Below, in pieces: positions 33,617-42,076 of a stretch of 64,000 bases of DNA. The translations under genes were made by a program, and so were the position numbers. The notes beneath the pieces were generated by a model that was not told where the DNA came from, made no database searches, and saw nothing but the letters and a program-made list of their open reading frames with translations. The DNA is from Marinobacterium_D sp050908845 (GTDB lineage Bacteria; Pseudomonadota; Gammaproteobacteria; Pseudomonadales; Balneatricaceae), in the NCBI RefSeq assembly GCF_050908845.1, contig NZ_CP194171.1, forward strand, positions 1,054,001-1,118,000. The letters are read 5' to 3'. Each line of letters starts with the position of its first letter. The first letter of the stretch is position 1.

Positions 33617-35386
33617 ATGAGTCTTGATCTGCTCACATACCTGTTTATCGGGGGGTCGTTCGCACTCTATATCGGTATCGCGATATGGGCGCGCGCTGGC
33701 TCCACCAAAGAGTTCTACGTGGCTGGTGGCGGTGTACCGCCGGTAGCGAACGGCATGGCGACTGCCGCTGACTGGATGTCTGCTGCGTCGTTTATCTCTC
33801 TCGCCGGTATCGTATCGTTTATCGGTCGTGACGGTACCGCCTACCTGATGGGCTGGACCGGTGGTTATGTACTGCTGGCGATGCTGCTGGCGCCTTACCT
33901 GCGTAAGTTCGGTAAGTTCACGGTGCCCGACTTTATCGGTGACCGTTACTACTCCAACACGGCGCGTACCATCGCGGTTATCTGTACCATCGTCATCTCC
34001 TTCACCTACGTGGCGGGCCAGATGCGTGGTGTAGGTATCGTGTTCTCCCGTTATCTGCATGTGGATATCAATACCGGTGTCGTCATCGGTATGGCGATCG
34101 TATTCTTCTACGCCGTACTTGGCGGTATGAAAGGTATTACCTACACCCAGGTGGCGCAGTACTGCGTACTGATTCTGGCATTCATGGTGCCGGCGATCTT
34201 CCTGTCCATGCAGGTTACCGGTCACTTCCTGCCGCAGACCGGTCTGGGCGCAACCCTGGAAAGCGGTAAGTCGGTTCTGACCACGCTGAACGAGCTGTCC
34301 GTCGAGCTTGGCTTTGCCGAGTACACCGCGGGCAAGAAAACCACCATCGATATCTTCTTCCTGACCGCTGCGCTGATGTGCGGTACTGCGGGTCTGCCGC
34401 ACGTAATCGTGCGTTTCTTCACTGTACCGCGTGTTAAGGACGCTCGTATCTCTGCCGGTTGGGCGCTGCTGTTTATCGCGATCCTGTACACCACCGTTCC
34501 TGCGGTTGCCGGCTTCGGTCGTGTAAACCTGATCCAGACCATCAACGGTCCGGATAATGCGGGTACCGAGTACGCTGAGATGCCGTCCTGGTTCAAGAAC
34601 TGGGAAAACTCGGGTCTGATCGCCTGGGCTGACAAAAACGGTGATGGCAAGGTTCACTACGAAGCAGGTGCGGCATTCGACGGCAAGCCGGCATTCGCTG
34701 AAGGCCGTGGCGACAGCGGTGAGCGTGTAACCACCAACGCGTCCGCTAGCTCTAACGAAGTCTACGTCGACCGCGACATCATGGTATTGGCTAACCCGGA
34801 GATCGCACAGCTGCCGAACTGGGTAATCGCTCTGGTCGCCGCCGGTGCGGTAGCAGCGGCACTGTCCACTGCGGCAGGTCTGCTGCTGGTAATCTCGACC
34901 TCGATTTCGCATGACTTGATGAAGAAGACCATCAATCCGAATATCACCGACAAGCAGGAGTTGATGTACGCTCGTCTTGCGGCGATCGTGGCGATCCTTA
35001 TCGCCGGCTACTTCGGTATCAACCCGCCGGGCTTCGTGGCTCAGGTGGTGGCACTGGCCTTCGGTCTGGCGGCATCTTCGGTCTTCCCGGCGATCATCCT
35101 GGGTATCTTTAATACCCGGATGAACACCCAGGGCGCCATTGCCGGTATGCTGGTGGGTCTGATCTCTACCATGGCCTACATCATCTACTTCAAGTTCATG
35201 GGCGGATCTTCCGACCAGTGGTTCCTGGGCATCTCTCCGGAAGGCTTCGGTACCGTCGGTATGATCCTGAACCTGATCGTGGCGACCGTCGTCTCCAAGA
35301 TGACTCCGCCGCCGCCCGCTGAAATCCAGCATATCGTTGAGGATATCCGTATCCCGCGCGGTGCTGGTGCTGCACATTCTCACTGA
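33617..35386 (+). CDS. Sodium/solute symporter, VC_2705 (acetate symporter-like) subfamily
   Basis: Inner-membrane SSS-family transporter, 589 residues, with about 13 membrane helices. Family segments: FYVAGGGVPPVANGMATAAD, AASFISLAGIVSFIGRDG, LGGMKGITYTQVAQY and FFTVPRVKDAR. It differs from classical ActP by a soluble insert (about 318-385) after the middle helices, as is normal in this subfamily. With the DUF4212 partner, acs and CrbS/CrbR nearby, acetate or another short monocarboxylate is the most likely substrate (inferred). Very strong codon bias suggests abundant expression. A terminator follows. Confidence 0.9.
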   Translation: MSLDLLTYLFIGGSFALYIGIAIWARAGSTKEFYVAGGGVPPVANGMATAADWMSAASFISLAGIVSFIGRDGTAYLMGWTGGYVLLAMLLAPYLRKFGKFTVPDFIGDRYYSNTARTIAVICTIVISFTYVAGQMRGVGIVFSRYLHVDINTGVVIGMAIVFFYAVLGGMKGITYTQVAQYCVLILAFMVPAIFLSMQVTGHFLPQTGLGATLESGKSVLTTLNELSVELGFAEYTAGKKTTIDIFFLTAALMCGTAGLPHVIVRFFTVPRVKDARISAGWALLFIAILYTTVPAVAGFGRVNLIQTINGPDNAGTEYAEMPSWFKNWENSGLIAWADKNGDGKVHYEAGAAFDGKPAFAEGRGDSGERVTTNASASSNEVYVDRDIMVLANPEIAQLPNWVIALVAAGAVAAALSTAAGLLLVISTSISHDLMKKTINPNITDKQELMYARLAAIVAILIAGYFGINPPGFVAQVVALAFGLAASSVFPAIILGIFNTRMNTQGAIAGMLVGLISTMAYIIYFKFMGGSSDQWFLGISPEGFGTVGMILNLIVATVVSKMTPPPPAEIQHIVEDIRIPRGAGAAHSH

Positions 35387-35410
35387 TCTCTGATCGGTTG
35401 AGCTAAGCCC

Positions 35411-35445
35411 AAGGGCGCGCCAGCGGAAGTTGGCGTGCCCTTTTT
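35411..35445 (+). terminator. Intrinsic terminator after the symporter gene
   Basis: AAGGGCGCGCCA / TGGCGTGCCCTT (12 bp with one G-U pair), 8-nt loop, ending in five T residues. Typical Rho-independent terminator for the symporter operon. Confidence 0.9.
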
Positions 35446-35458
35446 ACTGATGACAGCT

Positions 35459-35509
35459 CTTTCTACCCGGTATGCGACAGATACCGATAAAGGCGTGGCG
35501 GGTAGAAAG
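35459..35509 (+). repeat. Nested hairpin in the leader of the CBS/nucleotidyltransferase gene
   Basis: Outer perfect 11-bp arms CTTTCTACCCG / CGGGTAGAAAG (35459-35469, 35499-35509) enclose an inner hairpin CGGTAT / ATACCG (35468-35473, 35481-35486). The two share bases and so cannot both form completely. It sits 74 bp before the ATG. Could be an mRNA switch or a protein site; unknown. Confidence 0.6.
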
Positions 35510-35583
35510 GTCTGATACAGTTCTACTAAAACAACAAGAGCCGGGTAACACCGGACGCAGCCCGATACAGAGGTGCAAGGCCG

Positions 35584-37401
35584 ATGACCGATTCATTCAA
35601 GATGGATAACATCCCCTTCAGTCTTCTGACCCCGGAAGAGCAGGCGGCAGTGGAGGCCAGTCTCGATCTTGAGTATTACCAGCAGGGCGAGAAAATCATC
35701 ACCGCCGGTGAGGCGCCCGAAGGGGTGTATATCATCCTCAAGGGGCGCGTGCGTGAGAGCGAGGCGGGAGAAGAGGATCAGCACGTCTATGTCCACTACG
35801 AGGACGAGGATTACTTTGGTGGCTGGTCATCGCTGAGAGGCAAGGCGATCCACGACTTTACCGCCGAAGAGGAAACGATCTGCCATATTCTGCCGACCAA
35901 GGTGCTGATCGACCTGATCCAGACGAACGCCCTGTTCGCCGACTACTTCCAGCAGAACTTCAGTGCCAAGACGGAGATTGTCGCACAGCACAGCCGTAAC
36001 CAGGATATGGCCGAGTTCATGCTCTCCAAGATCAGCAGTGCCACCGTGCGTGAGCCGCTGGTGGTGGAGGAGGGTACCAGTATCCGCCAGGCCACCGCGC
36101 TGATGCGTGAACATAAGGCGGACTGCGTGCTGGCGCGCAAGGGCGGTCGTTACGGCATGGTGACCGGCACCGACCTGCTCGACGCCGTGGTGCTGAAAGA
36201 GAAGCCGCTGGATGGCGACGTCTCCGAAATTGCATCCTATCGCCTGGTCACCGCGGACCCCGAGGATTACCTCTTCAACGCCCTGATAACCATGACACAG
36301 CAGCAGATCGAGCGTGTGGTGGTGATGTCCGGGCAGGAGATGGTTGGCATCGTCGAACTCACCGACGTGCTGAGTTACTTTTCGAGCCACTCCCATGTGA
36401 TCGGCCTGCGTATCGAGCGCGCTTCATCCATTGAAGAGCTGCGCGAAGCGGCCCAGGGGTTGAATGACCTGATCAAGGCGTTGATCTCCACCGGCGTGAA
36501 GATCCGCTTTACCATGGACCTGCTGGCAGCGATGAATGGTCGTATCATCGCCAAGCTGTTCGACCTGACCATACCCAGTGATATGCAGCCCCATGTCTGT
36601 CTGATCGTTATGGGGTCCGAGGGGCGTGGTGAACAGATCATGAAGACCGATCAGGATAACGCGCTGATCTTCCGTGACGGGCTTTCCTGGCAGTCGATGC
36701 AGGAGACGATGCAGCGCTTCAGTGAGACCCTGATCTCCTTCGGCTTTCCCCCCTGTCCCGGCAATATCATGGTCTCCAATCCGCAGTGGGTGAACTCCGT
36801 CGGTGACTGGACGCAGAAGCTCAGCGACTGGGCGGACAGCTGCGAGGGCGATGCCCAGATGAACCTGGCGATCGCGGTGGATGCCAAGCCGGTGGCCGGT
36901 AACCAGGCGCTGTTCAAGGTGGCGCGTAACTGGTTCCTGAGACACCTGCGTAACAATGACGTGTTCTTCTCTCACTTTGCCAAGGCTGCCATCGAGTTCG
37001 ATACGCCGCTCACCTTCTTCGGCAACATCCGTGACCGGGATGAGCTGGATATCAAGAAGGGCGGTATCTTTCCTATAGTACATGGGGTGCGCACTCTGGC
37101 GCTGGAGCATCGCATACTCGCGACCAACACCTATGAGCGGATTCAGGCGCTGGTGGATGGCGGGCAGCTTCGTGACGATAACGGCAAGGATATTTCGGAG
37201 GCGCTGTCGCTGTTTATTCAGCTGCGCCTGCGGCAGCAGATCCGGCGTGTCGAGCAAAGTGAGGACGGCTTTGATCCGACGCCCAACCTGATCGAGCTGC
37301 ACAAACTCAACAAGATGGAGCGAGACCTGCTGCGGGATGCGCTGCAGATCGTCAAAGGCTTCAAGAAACATCTGTCACTCCGCTACCACCTGGGAGGCTG
37401 A
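35584..37401 (+). CDS. cNMP-binding/CBS/DUF294 nucleotidyltransferase-like protein
   Basis: Cytoplasmic 605-residue protein. Domain order: cyclic-nucleotide-binding-like domain (about 10-125), CBS pair (about 148-270), then DUF294 nucleotidyltransferase with VMGSEGRGEQ (342-350) and the Asp pair TDQDNAL (Asp356, Asp358), and DUF294 C-terminal helices. The nucleotidyltransferase residues resemble GlnD, so protein or small-molecule nucleotidylation is possible; no substrate is established in the family. Such genes commonly adjoin acetate-type symporters, and a regulatory role in uptake is inferred. The downstream exonuclease gene starts 5 bp after its stop. Confidence 0.88.
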   Translation: MTDSFKMDNIPFSLLTPEEQAAVEASLDLEYYQQGEKIITAGEAPEGVYIILKGRVRESEAGEEDQHVYVHYEDEDYFGGWSSLRGKAIHDFTAEEETICHILPTKVLIDLIQTNALFADYFQQNFSAKTEIVAQHSRNQDMAEFMLSKISSATVREPLVVEEGTSIRQATALMREHKADCVLARKGGRYGMVTGTDLLDAVVLKEKPLDGDVSEIASYRLVTADPEDYLFNALITMTQQQIERVVVMSGQEMVGIVELTDVLSYFSSHSHVIGLRIERASSIEELREAAQGLNDLIKALISTGVKIRFTMDLLAAMNGRIIAKLFDLTIPSDMQPHVCLIVMGSEGRGEQIMKTDQDNALIFRDGLSWQSMQETMQRFSETLISFGFPPCPGNIMVSNPQWVNSVGDWTQKLSDWADSCEGDAQMNLAIAVDAKPVAGNQALFKVARNWFLRHLRNNDVFFSHFAKAAIEFDTPLTFFGNIRDRDELDIKKGGIFPIVHGVRTLALEHRILATNTYERIQALVDGGQLRDDNGKDISEALSLFIQLRLRQQIRRVEQSEDGFDPTPNLIELHKLNKMERDLLRDALQIVKGFKKHLSLRYHLGG

Positions 37402-37406
37402 GCCGA

Positions 37407-38036
37407 ATGATAATTCCAAGAACAATTCGCAGGTTTCAGGAAAAGCGCGCCCACCGCAACGGTCCCTGGGCGGAGCTCTTCGAGGCGTATAACGGTGATG
37501 AGGTAGTATCGCTGGATTGCGAAACCACCAGTCTCGATGTCTCCGAGGCGGAAATCCTCTCGATCGGTGCGGTACGTATCAAGGGGCAGAAGGTCAAAAC
37601 CAGTGATCGTCTCGATATACGCCTGAAGCCACCTGCAAGCCTCACCGGCGAGTCGATCAAGATTCACAAGATCCGGGCCAGCGACCTCAGCGACGGTATC
37701 GAGCTCGAGGAAGCGCTGGAAAAACTGCTGGCGTTTATCGGTAACCGACCCATCCTCGGCTATTACGTCAACTACGATATCCGGGTAGTCGATAAATTCC
37801 TCCGGCCCCGTTACGGCTTCGGTCTTCCCAATAAGGCGATCGAGCTCTCCCACGTTTACCACGACATTATCAAGTGGAAACACGTGGGCGGCGATGTGGA
37901 TCTGCGCTTCGATACCATCGCCAGCTCGCTGGATATTCCGATCATCAAACGGCATACCGCCCTCGGGGATGCGATCACCGTGGCGCTGATGTATGTGCGG
38001 CTCAAGCACGGCCAGGCACCTGTCAGTACGCACTGA
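37407..38036 (+). CDS. DnaQ-like 3'-5' exonuclease (DEDDh)
   Basis: 209 residues. Exo I SLDCETTSLD (Asp37, Glu39), Exo II LGYYVNYDIRVVDKF (Asp124), Exo III RHTALGDAITVAL (His183, Asp188): a complete DEDDh active site. The family includes DNA polymerase III epsilon and various RNA and DNA trimming enzymes. Without a polymerase-binding tail it is probably a stand-alone exonuclease. It is cotranscribed with the CBS/nucleotidyltransferase gene (5-bp gap), a pairing seen beside symporter genes in other gammaproteobacteria. The substrate is unknown. A terminator follows, overlapped by the fliE sigma-54 promoter. Confidence 0.87.
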   Translation: MIIPRTIRRFQEKRAHRNGPWAELFEAYNGDEVVSLDCETTSLDVSEAEILSIGAVRIKGQKVKTSDRLDIRLKPPASLTGESIKIHKIRASDLSDGIELEEALEKLLAFIGNRPILGYYVNYDIRVVDKFLRPRYGFGLPNKAIELSHVYHDIIKWKHVGGDVDLRFDTIASSLDIPIIKRHTALGDAITVALMYVRLKHGQAPVSTH

Positions 38037-38059
38037 GAGGCGTTAAGGCGTCAAAATAG

Positions 38060-38083
38060 AAACGGGCTGCTGGCCCGTTTTTT
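38060..38083 (+). terminator. Intrinsic terminator after the exonuclease gene
   Basis: AAACGGGC / GCCCGTTT, 8-bp stem, 5-nt loop, T run of six. Its 3' half is part of the sigma-54 promoter at 38071-38086. Confidence 0.9.
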
Positions 38084-38086
38084 GCT
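38071..38086 (+). promoter_or_regulatory. Sigma-54 promoter for the fliE operon, overlapping a terminator
   Basis: TGGCCCGTTTTTTGCT against consensus TGGCACGN4TTGCW: one mismatch, correct GG-N10-GC spacing. It gives a leader of about 120 nt to the fliE ATG. No other GG-N10-GC of quality exists in the gap. FleQ-dependent fliE transcription is known in Pseudomonas. Confidence 0.8.
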
Positions 38087-38216
38087 TTATATCCCCTGGG
38101 GCCGCATAGTTTGGCCTAAGGTGACGTTTATTTGTCGCTTTAACGAGTCGCTGTGCTTGATGTCGAAGATGTTGAGCCTATAATGTCAAAATATTGCCGC
38201 TCGGGCAGGGGGAGAT

Positions 38217-38573
38217 ATGGTCGATCGAGCTGACATCAACGGCGTTCTGGCGCAGATGCGCGAGCTACGCGCGCAGGCTCAGCAGGGCGTGCGTCAGATC
38301 GATATGCCCAATCCGGTCGGTCAGCCAAACCAGGTTGAAAAAACGCAGCAGAGCGAGTTTGGCGATCTGCTCAAAATGGCGATCGACCAGGTCAACAATC
38401 ATCAGACCGAGGCCTCAAGGCTCAGGACCGCCTACGAACAGGGCGATCCCAGCGTCGACCTACCCCAGGTGATGATCCAGGCACAAAAAGCTTCGGTGTC
38501 CTTTCAGGCGATGACCCAGGTGCGCAACCGTCTGGTCAGTGCCTACGAAGATATAATGAACATGGCGATCTGA
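38217..38573 (+). CDS. fliE: Flagellar MS-ring/rod adaptor FliE
   Basis: Small export substrate that links the MS ring to the proximal rod. 118 residues with the conserved C-terminal half (FGDLLKMAIDQVNNHQTEA, then LPQVMIQAQKASVSFQAMTQVRNRLVSAYEDIMNM). A strong GGGGGAG precedes the ATG by 2-3 nt. First gene of the fliEFGHIJ block driven by the sigma-54 promoter at 38071; fliF follows after 33 bp. Confidence 0.96.
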   Translation: MVDRADINGVLAQMRELRAQAQQGVRQIDMPNPVGQPNQVEKTQQSEFGDLLKMAIDQVNNHQTEASRLRTAYEQGDPSVDLPQVMIQAQKASVSFQAMTQVRNRLVSAYEDIMNMAI

Positions 38574-38606
38574 TCGCCGCACTTTTGATCTCTATTTTGA
38601 GGCTGC

Positions 38607-40298
38607 ATGGCAGATTCGGCGGGACAGTTCGGAACCAAAGGTAGCTGGGTATCGGGCTTTAACAGTCTGAGTATCCTGCGCCAGCTCGGTTTGATGGTGG
38701 GACTCGCCGCCAGTATCGCCATTGGGTTTGCTGTCGTGCTCTGGTCGCAGGAGCCGGACTACCGCGTACTCTTCTCCAATCTCACCTTCGCCGATGCCAA
38801 TGAAGTGATCGAGCAGCTCGATCAGCTGCAGATTCCCTACGAATTTGATACCGCCGGCCGTGCCATCCTGGTGCCCCAGGATCAGGTGCATCAGGCGCGT
38901 CTGCGTCTGGCGTCCCAGGGGTTTACCAACGACAAGACGGTGGGCTTTGAGCTGCTGGAGCAGGACCAGGGTCTTGGCACCAGTCAGTTTATGGAAACCG
39001 CCCGCTACCGCCGCGGCCTGGAGGGAGAGCTGGCGCGCACTGTCGCCAGTATGGTGGCGGTACGTAATGCCCGTGTTCACCTGGCGATTCCGAAAGAATC
39101 GGTATTTATCCGGGATTCGCGCAAGCCGCGCGCGTCGGTATTTGTAGAGATGTTCTCCGGCCGCAGGCTGGAACGTGACCAGGTGGCTGCGATCGCCAAT
39201 CTGGTGGCGTCCAGTATCCCTGAACTGGATGTAAAAGACGTAACCGTTGTCGACCAGAAGGGGCGCCTGCTGAATACCCGGGATGCCGACACCGACGTGG
39301 TGCTGGCGGCCAAGCAGCTTGAGTACACCCGCAGTGTTGAAGATACGCTGCTCAACCGTGTGAACAGTATTCTGCAGCCGGTGGTGGGGCTGGGTAATTT
39401 CCGTGCCGAGGTATCGGCCGATGTGGACTTCACCCAGATCGAGCAGGCTAACGAGATGTACAACCCGGACCTGCCGGCCCTGCGCAGCGAGAAAGTCCTC
39501 GAAGAGAAACGCGCTGGCGGGGATGCGGTCGGTGGCGTACCGGGCGCCCTGTCGAATCAGCCGCCTGGCCCGAGCAGTGTGCCTGAGCAGGTGAACGGTG
39601 CGGCGGGCGCCGGTGCGGGAGCCGGGGCCGCCAGTGCGGTTGCAGGCAGCAGTCGGGAGCAGTCGGTCAAGAATTACGAGCTGGATCGCTCGGTTAGCTA
39701 CACCCGGCACCAGCAGGGCCGGGTTCAGCGCATCAGCGTGGCGGTGGTCGTGGATGATCTGGTCAGCGTCAATCCCGCGGATGGCTCCGCCAGCCGGAGT
39801 CAGTGGCAGCAGAGCGAGCTGGAGCGGCTCCAGGTTCTGGTCGAGAACGCGGTTGGCTATTCCGCCGCCCGTGGTGACAGCGTGACCGTCGTTAACTCCC
39901 CGTTCGTACCGCCGGAAGAGGTGCAGAGTGTGGAGCTGTCTTTCTGGCAGCAGGAGTGGTTCTGGGATCTGGGCAAGCAGCTGATGGCGGCGCTGTTCGT
40001 GTTGATCCTGGTGCTGTTTGTGCTGCGCCCGATCCTGCGCAGCCTGGCCAGCTCCGGGGCGGACAAGGGCGAAGAGTCGCAGCTGGGCCCAGCCGGGGAT
40101 GTGTCTGCCGAGCTTGAAGGGCTTGAGGGTATGGATGTCTCGGACGACAAGGTCACCTTCGGCAATATCGATAAGAGCATGATGGCAACGCCCAACGAAA
40201 GCTTCGAATACCAGCTCAATGCGATCCGCAGTCTGGTGGCGGAAGATCCGGAAAAAGTGGCGCAGGCGGTACGTCAGTGGGTGATTGAGCGTGAGTGA
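38607..40298 (+). CDS. fliF: MS-ring protein FliF
   Basis: Inner-membrane ring on which the rotor is built. 563 residues: N-terminal helix (about 24-47), YscJ-like ring-building motifs (about 55-240, with FTNDKTVGFELLEQDQGLG and YRRGLEGELARTV), a Gly/Ala-rich loop (about 325-355), second membrane helix (about 455-475) and a C-terminal cytoplasmic tail ending ESFEYQLNAIRSL, AVRQWV, which docks FliG. The stop overlaps the fliG start by 8 bp, so expression of the two rotor proteins is coupled. Confidence 0.97.
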   Translation: MADSAGQFGTKGSWVSGFNSLSILRQLGLMVGLAASIAIGFAVVLWSQEPDYRVLFSNLTFADANEVIEQLDQLQIPYEFDTAGRAILVPQDQVHQARLRLASQGFTNDKTVGFELLEQDQGLGTSQFMETARYRRGLEGELARTVASMVAVRNARVHLAIPKESVFIRDSRKPRASVFVEMFSGRRLERDQVAAIANLVASSIPELDVKDVTVVDQKGRLLNTRDADTDVVLAAKQLEYTRSVEDTLLNRVNSILQPVVGLGNFRAEVSADVDFTQIEQANEMYNPDLPALRSEKVLEEKRAGGDAVGGVPGALSNQPPGPSSVPEQVNGAAGAGAGAGAASAVAGSSREQSVKNYELDRSVSYTRHQQGRVQRISVAVVVDDLVSVNPADGSASRSQWQQSELERLQVLVENAVGYSAARGDSVTVVNSPFVPPEEVQSVELSFWQQEWFWDLGKQLMAALFVLILVLFVLRPILRSLASSGADKGEESQLGPAGDVSAELEGLEGMDVSDDKVTFGNIDKSMMATPNESFEYQLNAIRSLVAEDPEKVAQAVRQWVIERE

Positions 40299-41286
40299 GC
40301 TGACGGATATCGAAAAGGCGGCGATCCTGCTGATCAGTTTGGGTGAATCGGATGCCGCGGAAATTCTCAAGCACCTGGGACCAAAAGAGGTACAGCGGAT
40401 CGGCGAGGCGATGACGCAGCTCGATAATGTGCCCCAGTCCAGGGTGGAAACCGTGGTGTCCGATTTTCTCGGCGTTGTCGGTGATCAGACCGGCATAGGT
40501 ATCAACAACGACCGTTATATCCGTGCCATGCTGAATCAGGCCTTGGGCGAAGAAAAGGCCAAGACGCTGATCGACCGCATTCTGATGACTACCAACACCT
40601 CGGGCCTGGATACCCTGCGCTGGATGGAAGCGCGCCAGGTGGCCGAAATTCTGCGCTATGAGCATCCACAGATTCAGGCGGTGATCGTGGCCTACCTGGA
40701 CCCGGACCAGGCCGCCAGTGTGCTCGGCTTTTTCGACGAGAAAGTGCGTATCGAGCTGATTACACGCATCGCCGCCCTGGATCGCATTCAGCCGCAGGCG
40801 CTGCAGGAGCTGAACGATATGCTGGAAACCCAGTTTACCGGCACGCGCACCAGTCAGAGCACAACCCTGGGCGGGGTGCGTCAGACAGCCGATATCATGA
40901 ACTACCTGGATTCCAGCATCGAAGCTGAACTGATGGAAGCGATCAAGGAGTCCGACGAGGGGCTGGCGCTGGAGATTCAGGACATGATGTTCGTCTTCGA
41001 CAACCTGCTCGAGGTGGACGACCGCAGCATCCAGGTGATCCTGCGCGAGATCTCCACCGATGTGCTGGTGGTGGCGCTAAAAGGTGCCGACAGCGCGCTG
41101 CAGGAAAAGATCTTCAAGAATATGTCCAAGCGTGCCGCCGAGCTGCTGCGTGATGACCTGGAGGCCAAGGGCCCTGTGCGTGTCAGCGAGGTTGAGGCGT
41201 CGCAGAAAGAGATTCTGGGTGTGGCACGCAGGCTCGCCGACGAGGGTGAAATTGTACTCGGCGGTGGCGGTGAAGATATGATCTGA
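40291..41286 (+). CDS. fliG: Rotor/switch protein FliG
   Basis: C-ring protein that receives torque from the stator and binds FliF. 331 residues from a GTG at 40291, giving MSELTDIEKAAILL like other FliG; a TTG two codons earlier also fits the frame. Middle-domain EHPQ motif in YEHPQIQAVI, and the C-terminal torque helix carries the charged set DRSIQVILREISTDVLVVALKGAD with KIFKNMSKRAAELLRDDLE. Complete and unremarkable. Overlaps fliF by 8 bp. Confidence 0.96.
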   Translation: MSELTDIEKAAILLISLGESDAAEILKHLGPKEVQRIGEAMTQLDNVPQSRVETVVSDFLGVVGDQTGIGINNDRYIRAMLNQALGEEKAKTLIDRILMTTNTSGLDTLRWMEARQVAEILRYEHPQIQAVIVAYLDPDQAASVLGFFDEKVRIELITRIAALDRIQPQALQELNDMLETQFTGTRTSQSTTLGGVRQTADIMNYLDSSIEAELMEAIKESDEGLALEIQDMMFVFDNLLEVDDRSIQVILREISTDVLVVALKGADSALQEKIFKNMSKRAAELLRDDLEAKGPVRVSEVEASQKEILGVARRLADEGEIVLGGGGEDMI

Positions 41287-41290
41287 TGCT

Positions 41291-42076
41291 ATGAAGCCGG
41301 ATTCCCCTATCCCCGTTCGTATTCGTGCCCGTGATGTCGGCAGCGTCAGCAGCTGGAAGCTGCCGGACATGACCGATGTGGAGCGCGAGCGCCTGATCGC
41401 CCTGGCACAGAAGCCGGAGCCCGAACCGATCACCGAGGTCAAGGTGGTTGAGGAGGAGGTCTATGCCGAAAAATTGACGCTTTCCCAGTGGGAGGAGATC
41501 TGCGAAGAGGCCCGCAAAGAGGGTCTAGAGCAGGGGCGTCAGGAGGGCCTGGAAGCGGGTAAGCAGGAAGGTTTGGAGCAGGGGCTGCAACAGGGGCTAG
41601 CTGAAGGCCGGGCCAGGGTCGAGGCGCAGATCCAGCGCCTGGAATCGGTGATAGCCTCGCTCCAGCGGCCGCTCGAAGCCCAGCATCAGGCACTGGAAGG
41701 CACACTTCTTACGCTGGTGACCCAGCTGGCAGAAGCGGTGGTACAGGCCGAGCTTGCCACCCGTCCCGAACTACTCTCTGCAGCGATCGCCGAGGCGCTG
41801 GCCTGTTTGCCGCCCAATAGCGGGCCGGTGAGACTGGTGCTCCATCCCGATGATTCCGCGTTGTTGGCCGCTCAGGCTGAAGTCCAGGGCTGGGAATTAC
41901 TGGAGGATGCCGCCATGACGCCTGGTGGCTGTGAACTCCAGGCTGGCGCCTCACGGGTCGATATCCGCGCGGAAACGCGCTTTCAGCAGGTGGCCGATCA
42001 GCTCAAACGGCGACTGTTGCCCACTACCGACCGGGATGAGCCGGTCGTCGGGGGCGGCGAGGACGACCCTCAATGA
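41291..42076 (+). CDS. fliH: Export ATPase regulator FliH
   Basis: Negative regulator and peripheral stalk of the FliI ATPase. The 261-residue product has an acidic N-terminus and a central run of GxxxG-type repeats (about 78-115: GLEQGRQEGLEAGKQEGLEQ, continuing), which is the recognised FliH glycine-repeat helix. A C-terminal V-ATPase E-like domain (about 130-245) follows. Starts 4 bp after fliG, and the stop overlaps fliI by 4 bp. No anomalies. Confidence 0.93.
   Translation: MKPDSPIPVRIRARDVGSVSSWKLPDMTDVERERLIALAQKPEPEPITEVKVVEEEVYAEKLTLSQWEEICEEARKEGLEQGRQEGLEAGKQEGLEQGLQQGLAEGRARVEAQIQRLESVIASLQRPLEAQHQALEGTLLTLVTQLAEAVVQAELATRPELLSAAIAEALACLPPNSGPVRLVLHPDDSALLAAQAEVQGWELLEDAAMTPGGCELQAGASRVDIRAETRFQQVADQLKRRLLPTTDRDEPVVGGGEDDPQ

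Noticed and set aside
33509..35383. 624-codon open frame on the minus strand
   Set aside because: It is exactly antisense to the strongly conserved symporter gene, whose biased third positions leave the opposite frame free of stops. The product is His/Arg/Asp-rich with no recognisable domain.
38592..40370. 592-codon open frame on the minus strand opposite fliF
   Set aside because: Antisense shadow of fliF. No ribosome site, no family features, and it runs across the fliE-fliF and fliF-fliG junctions.
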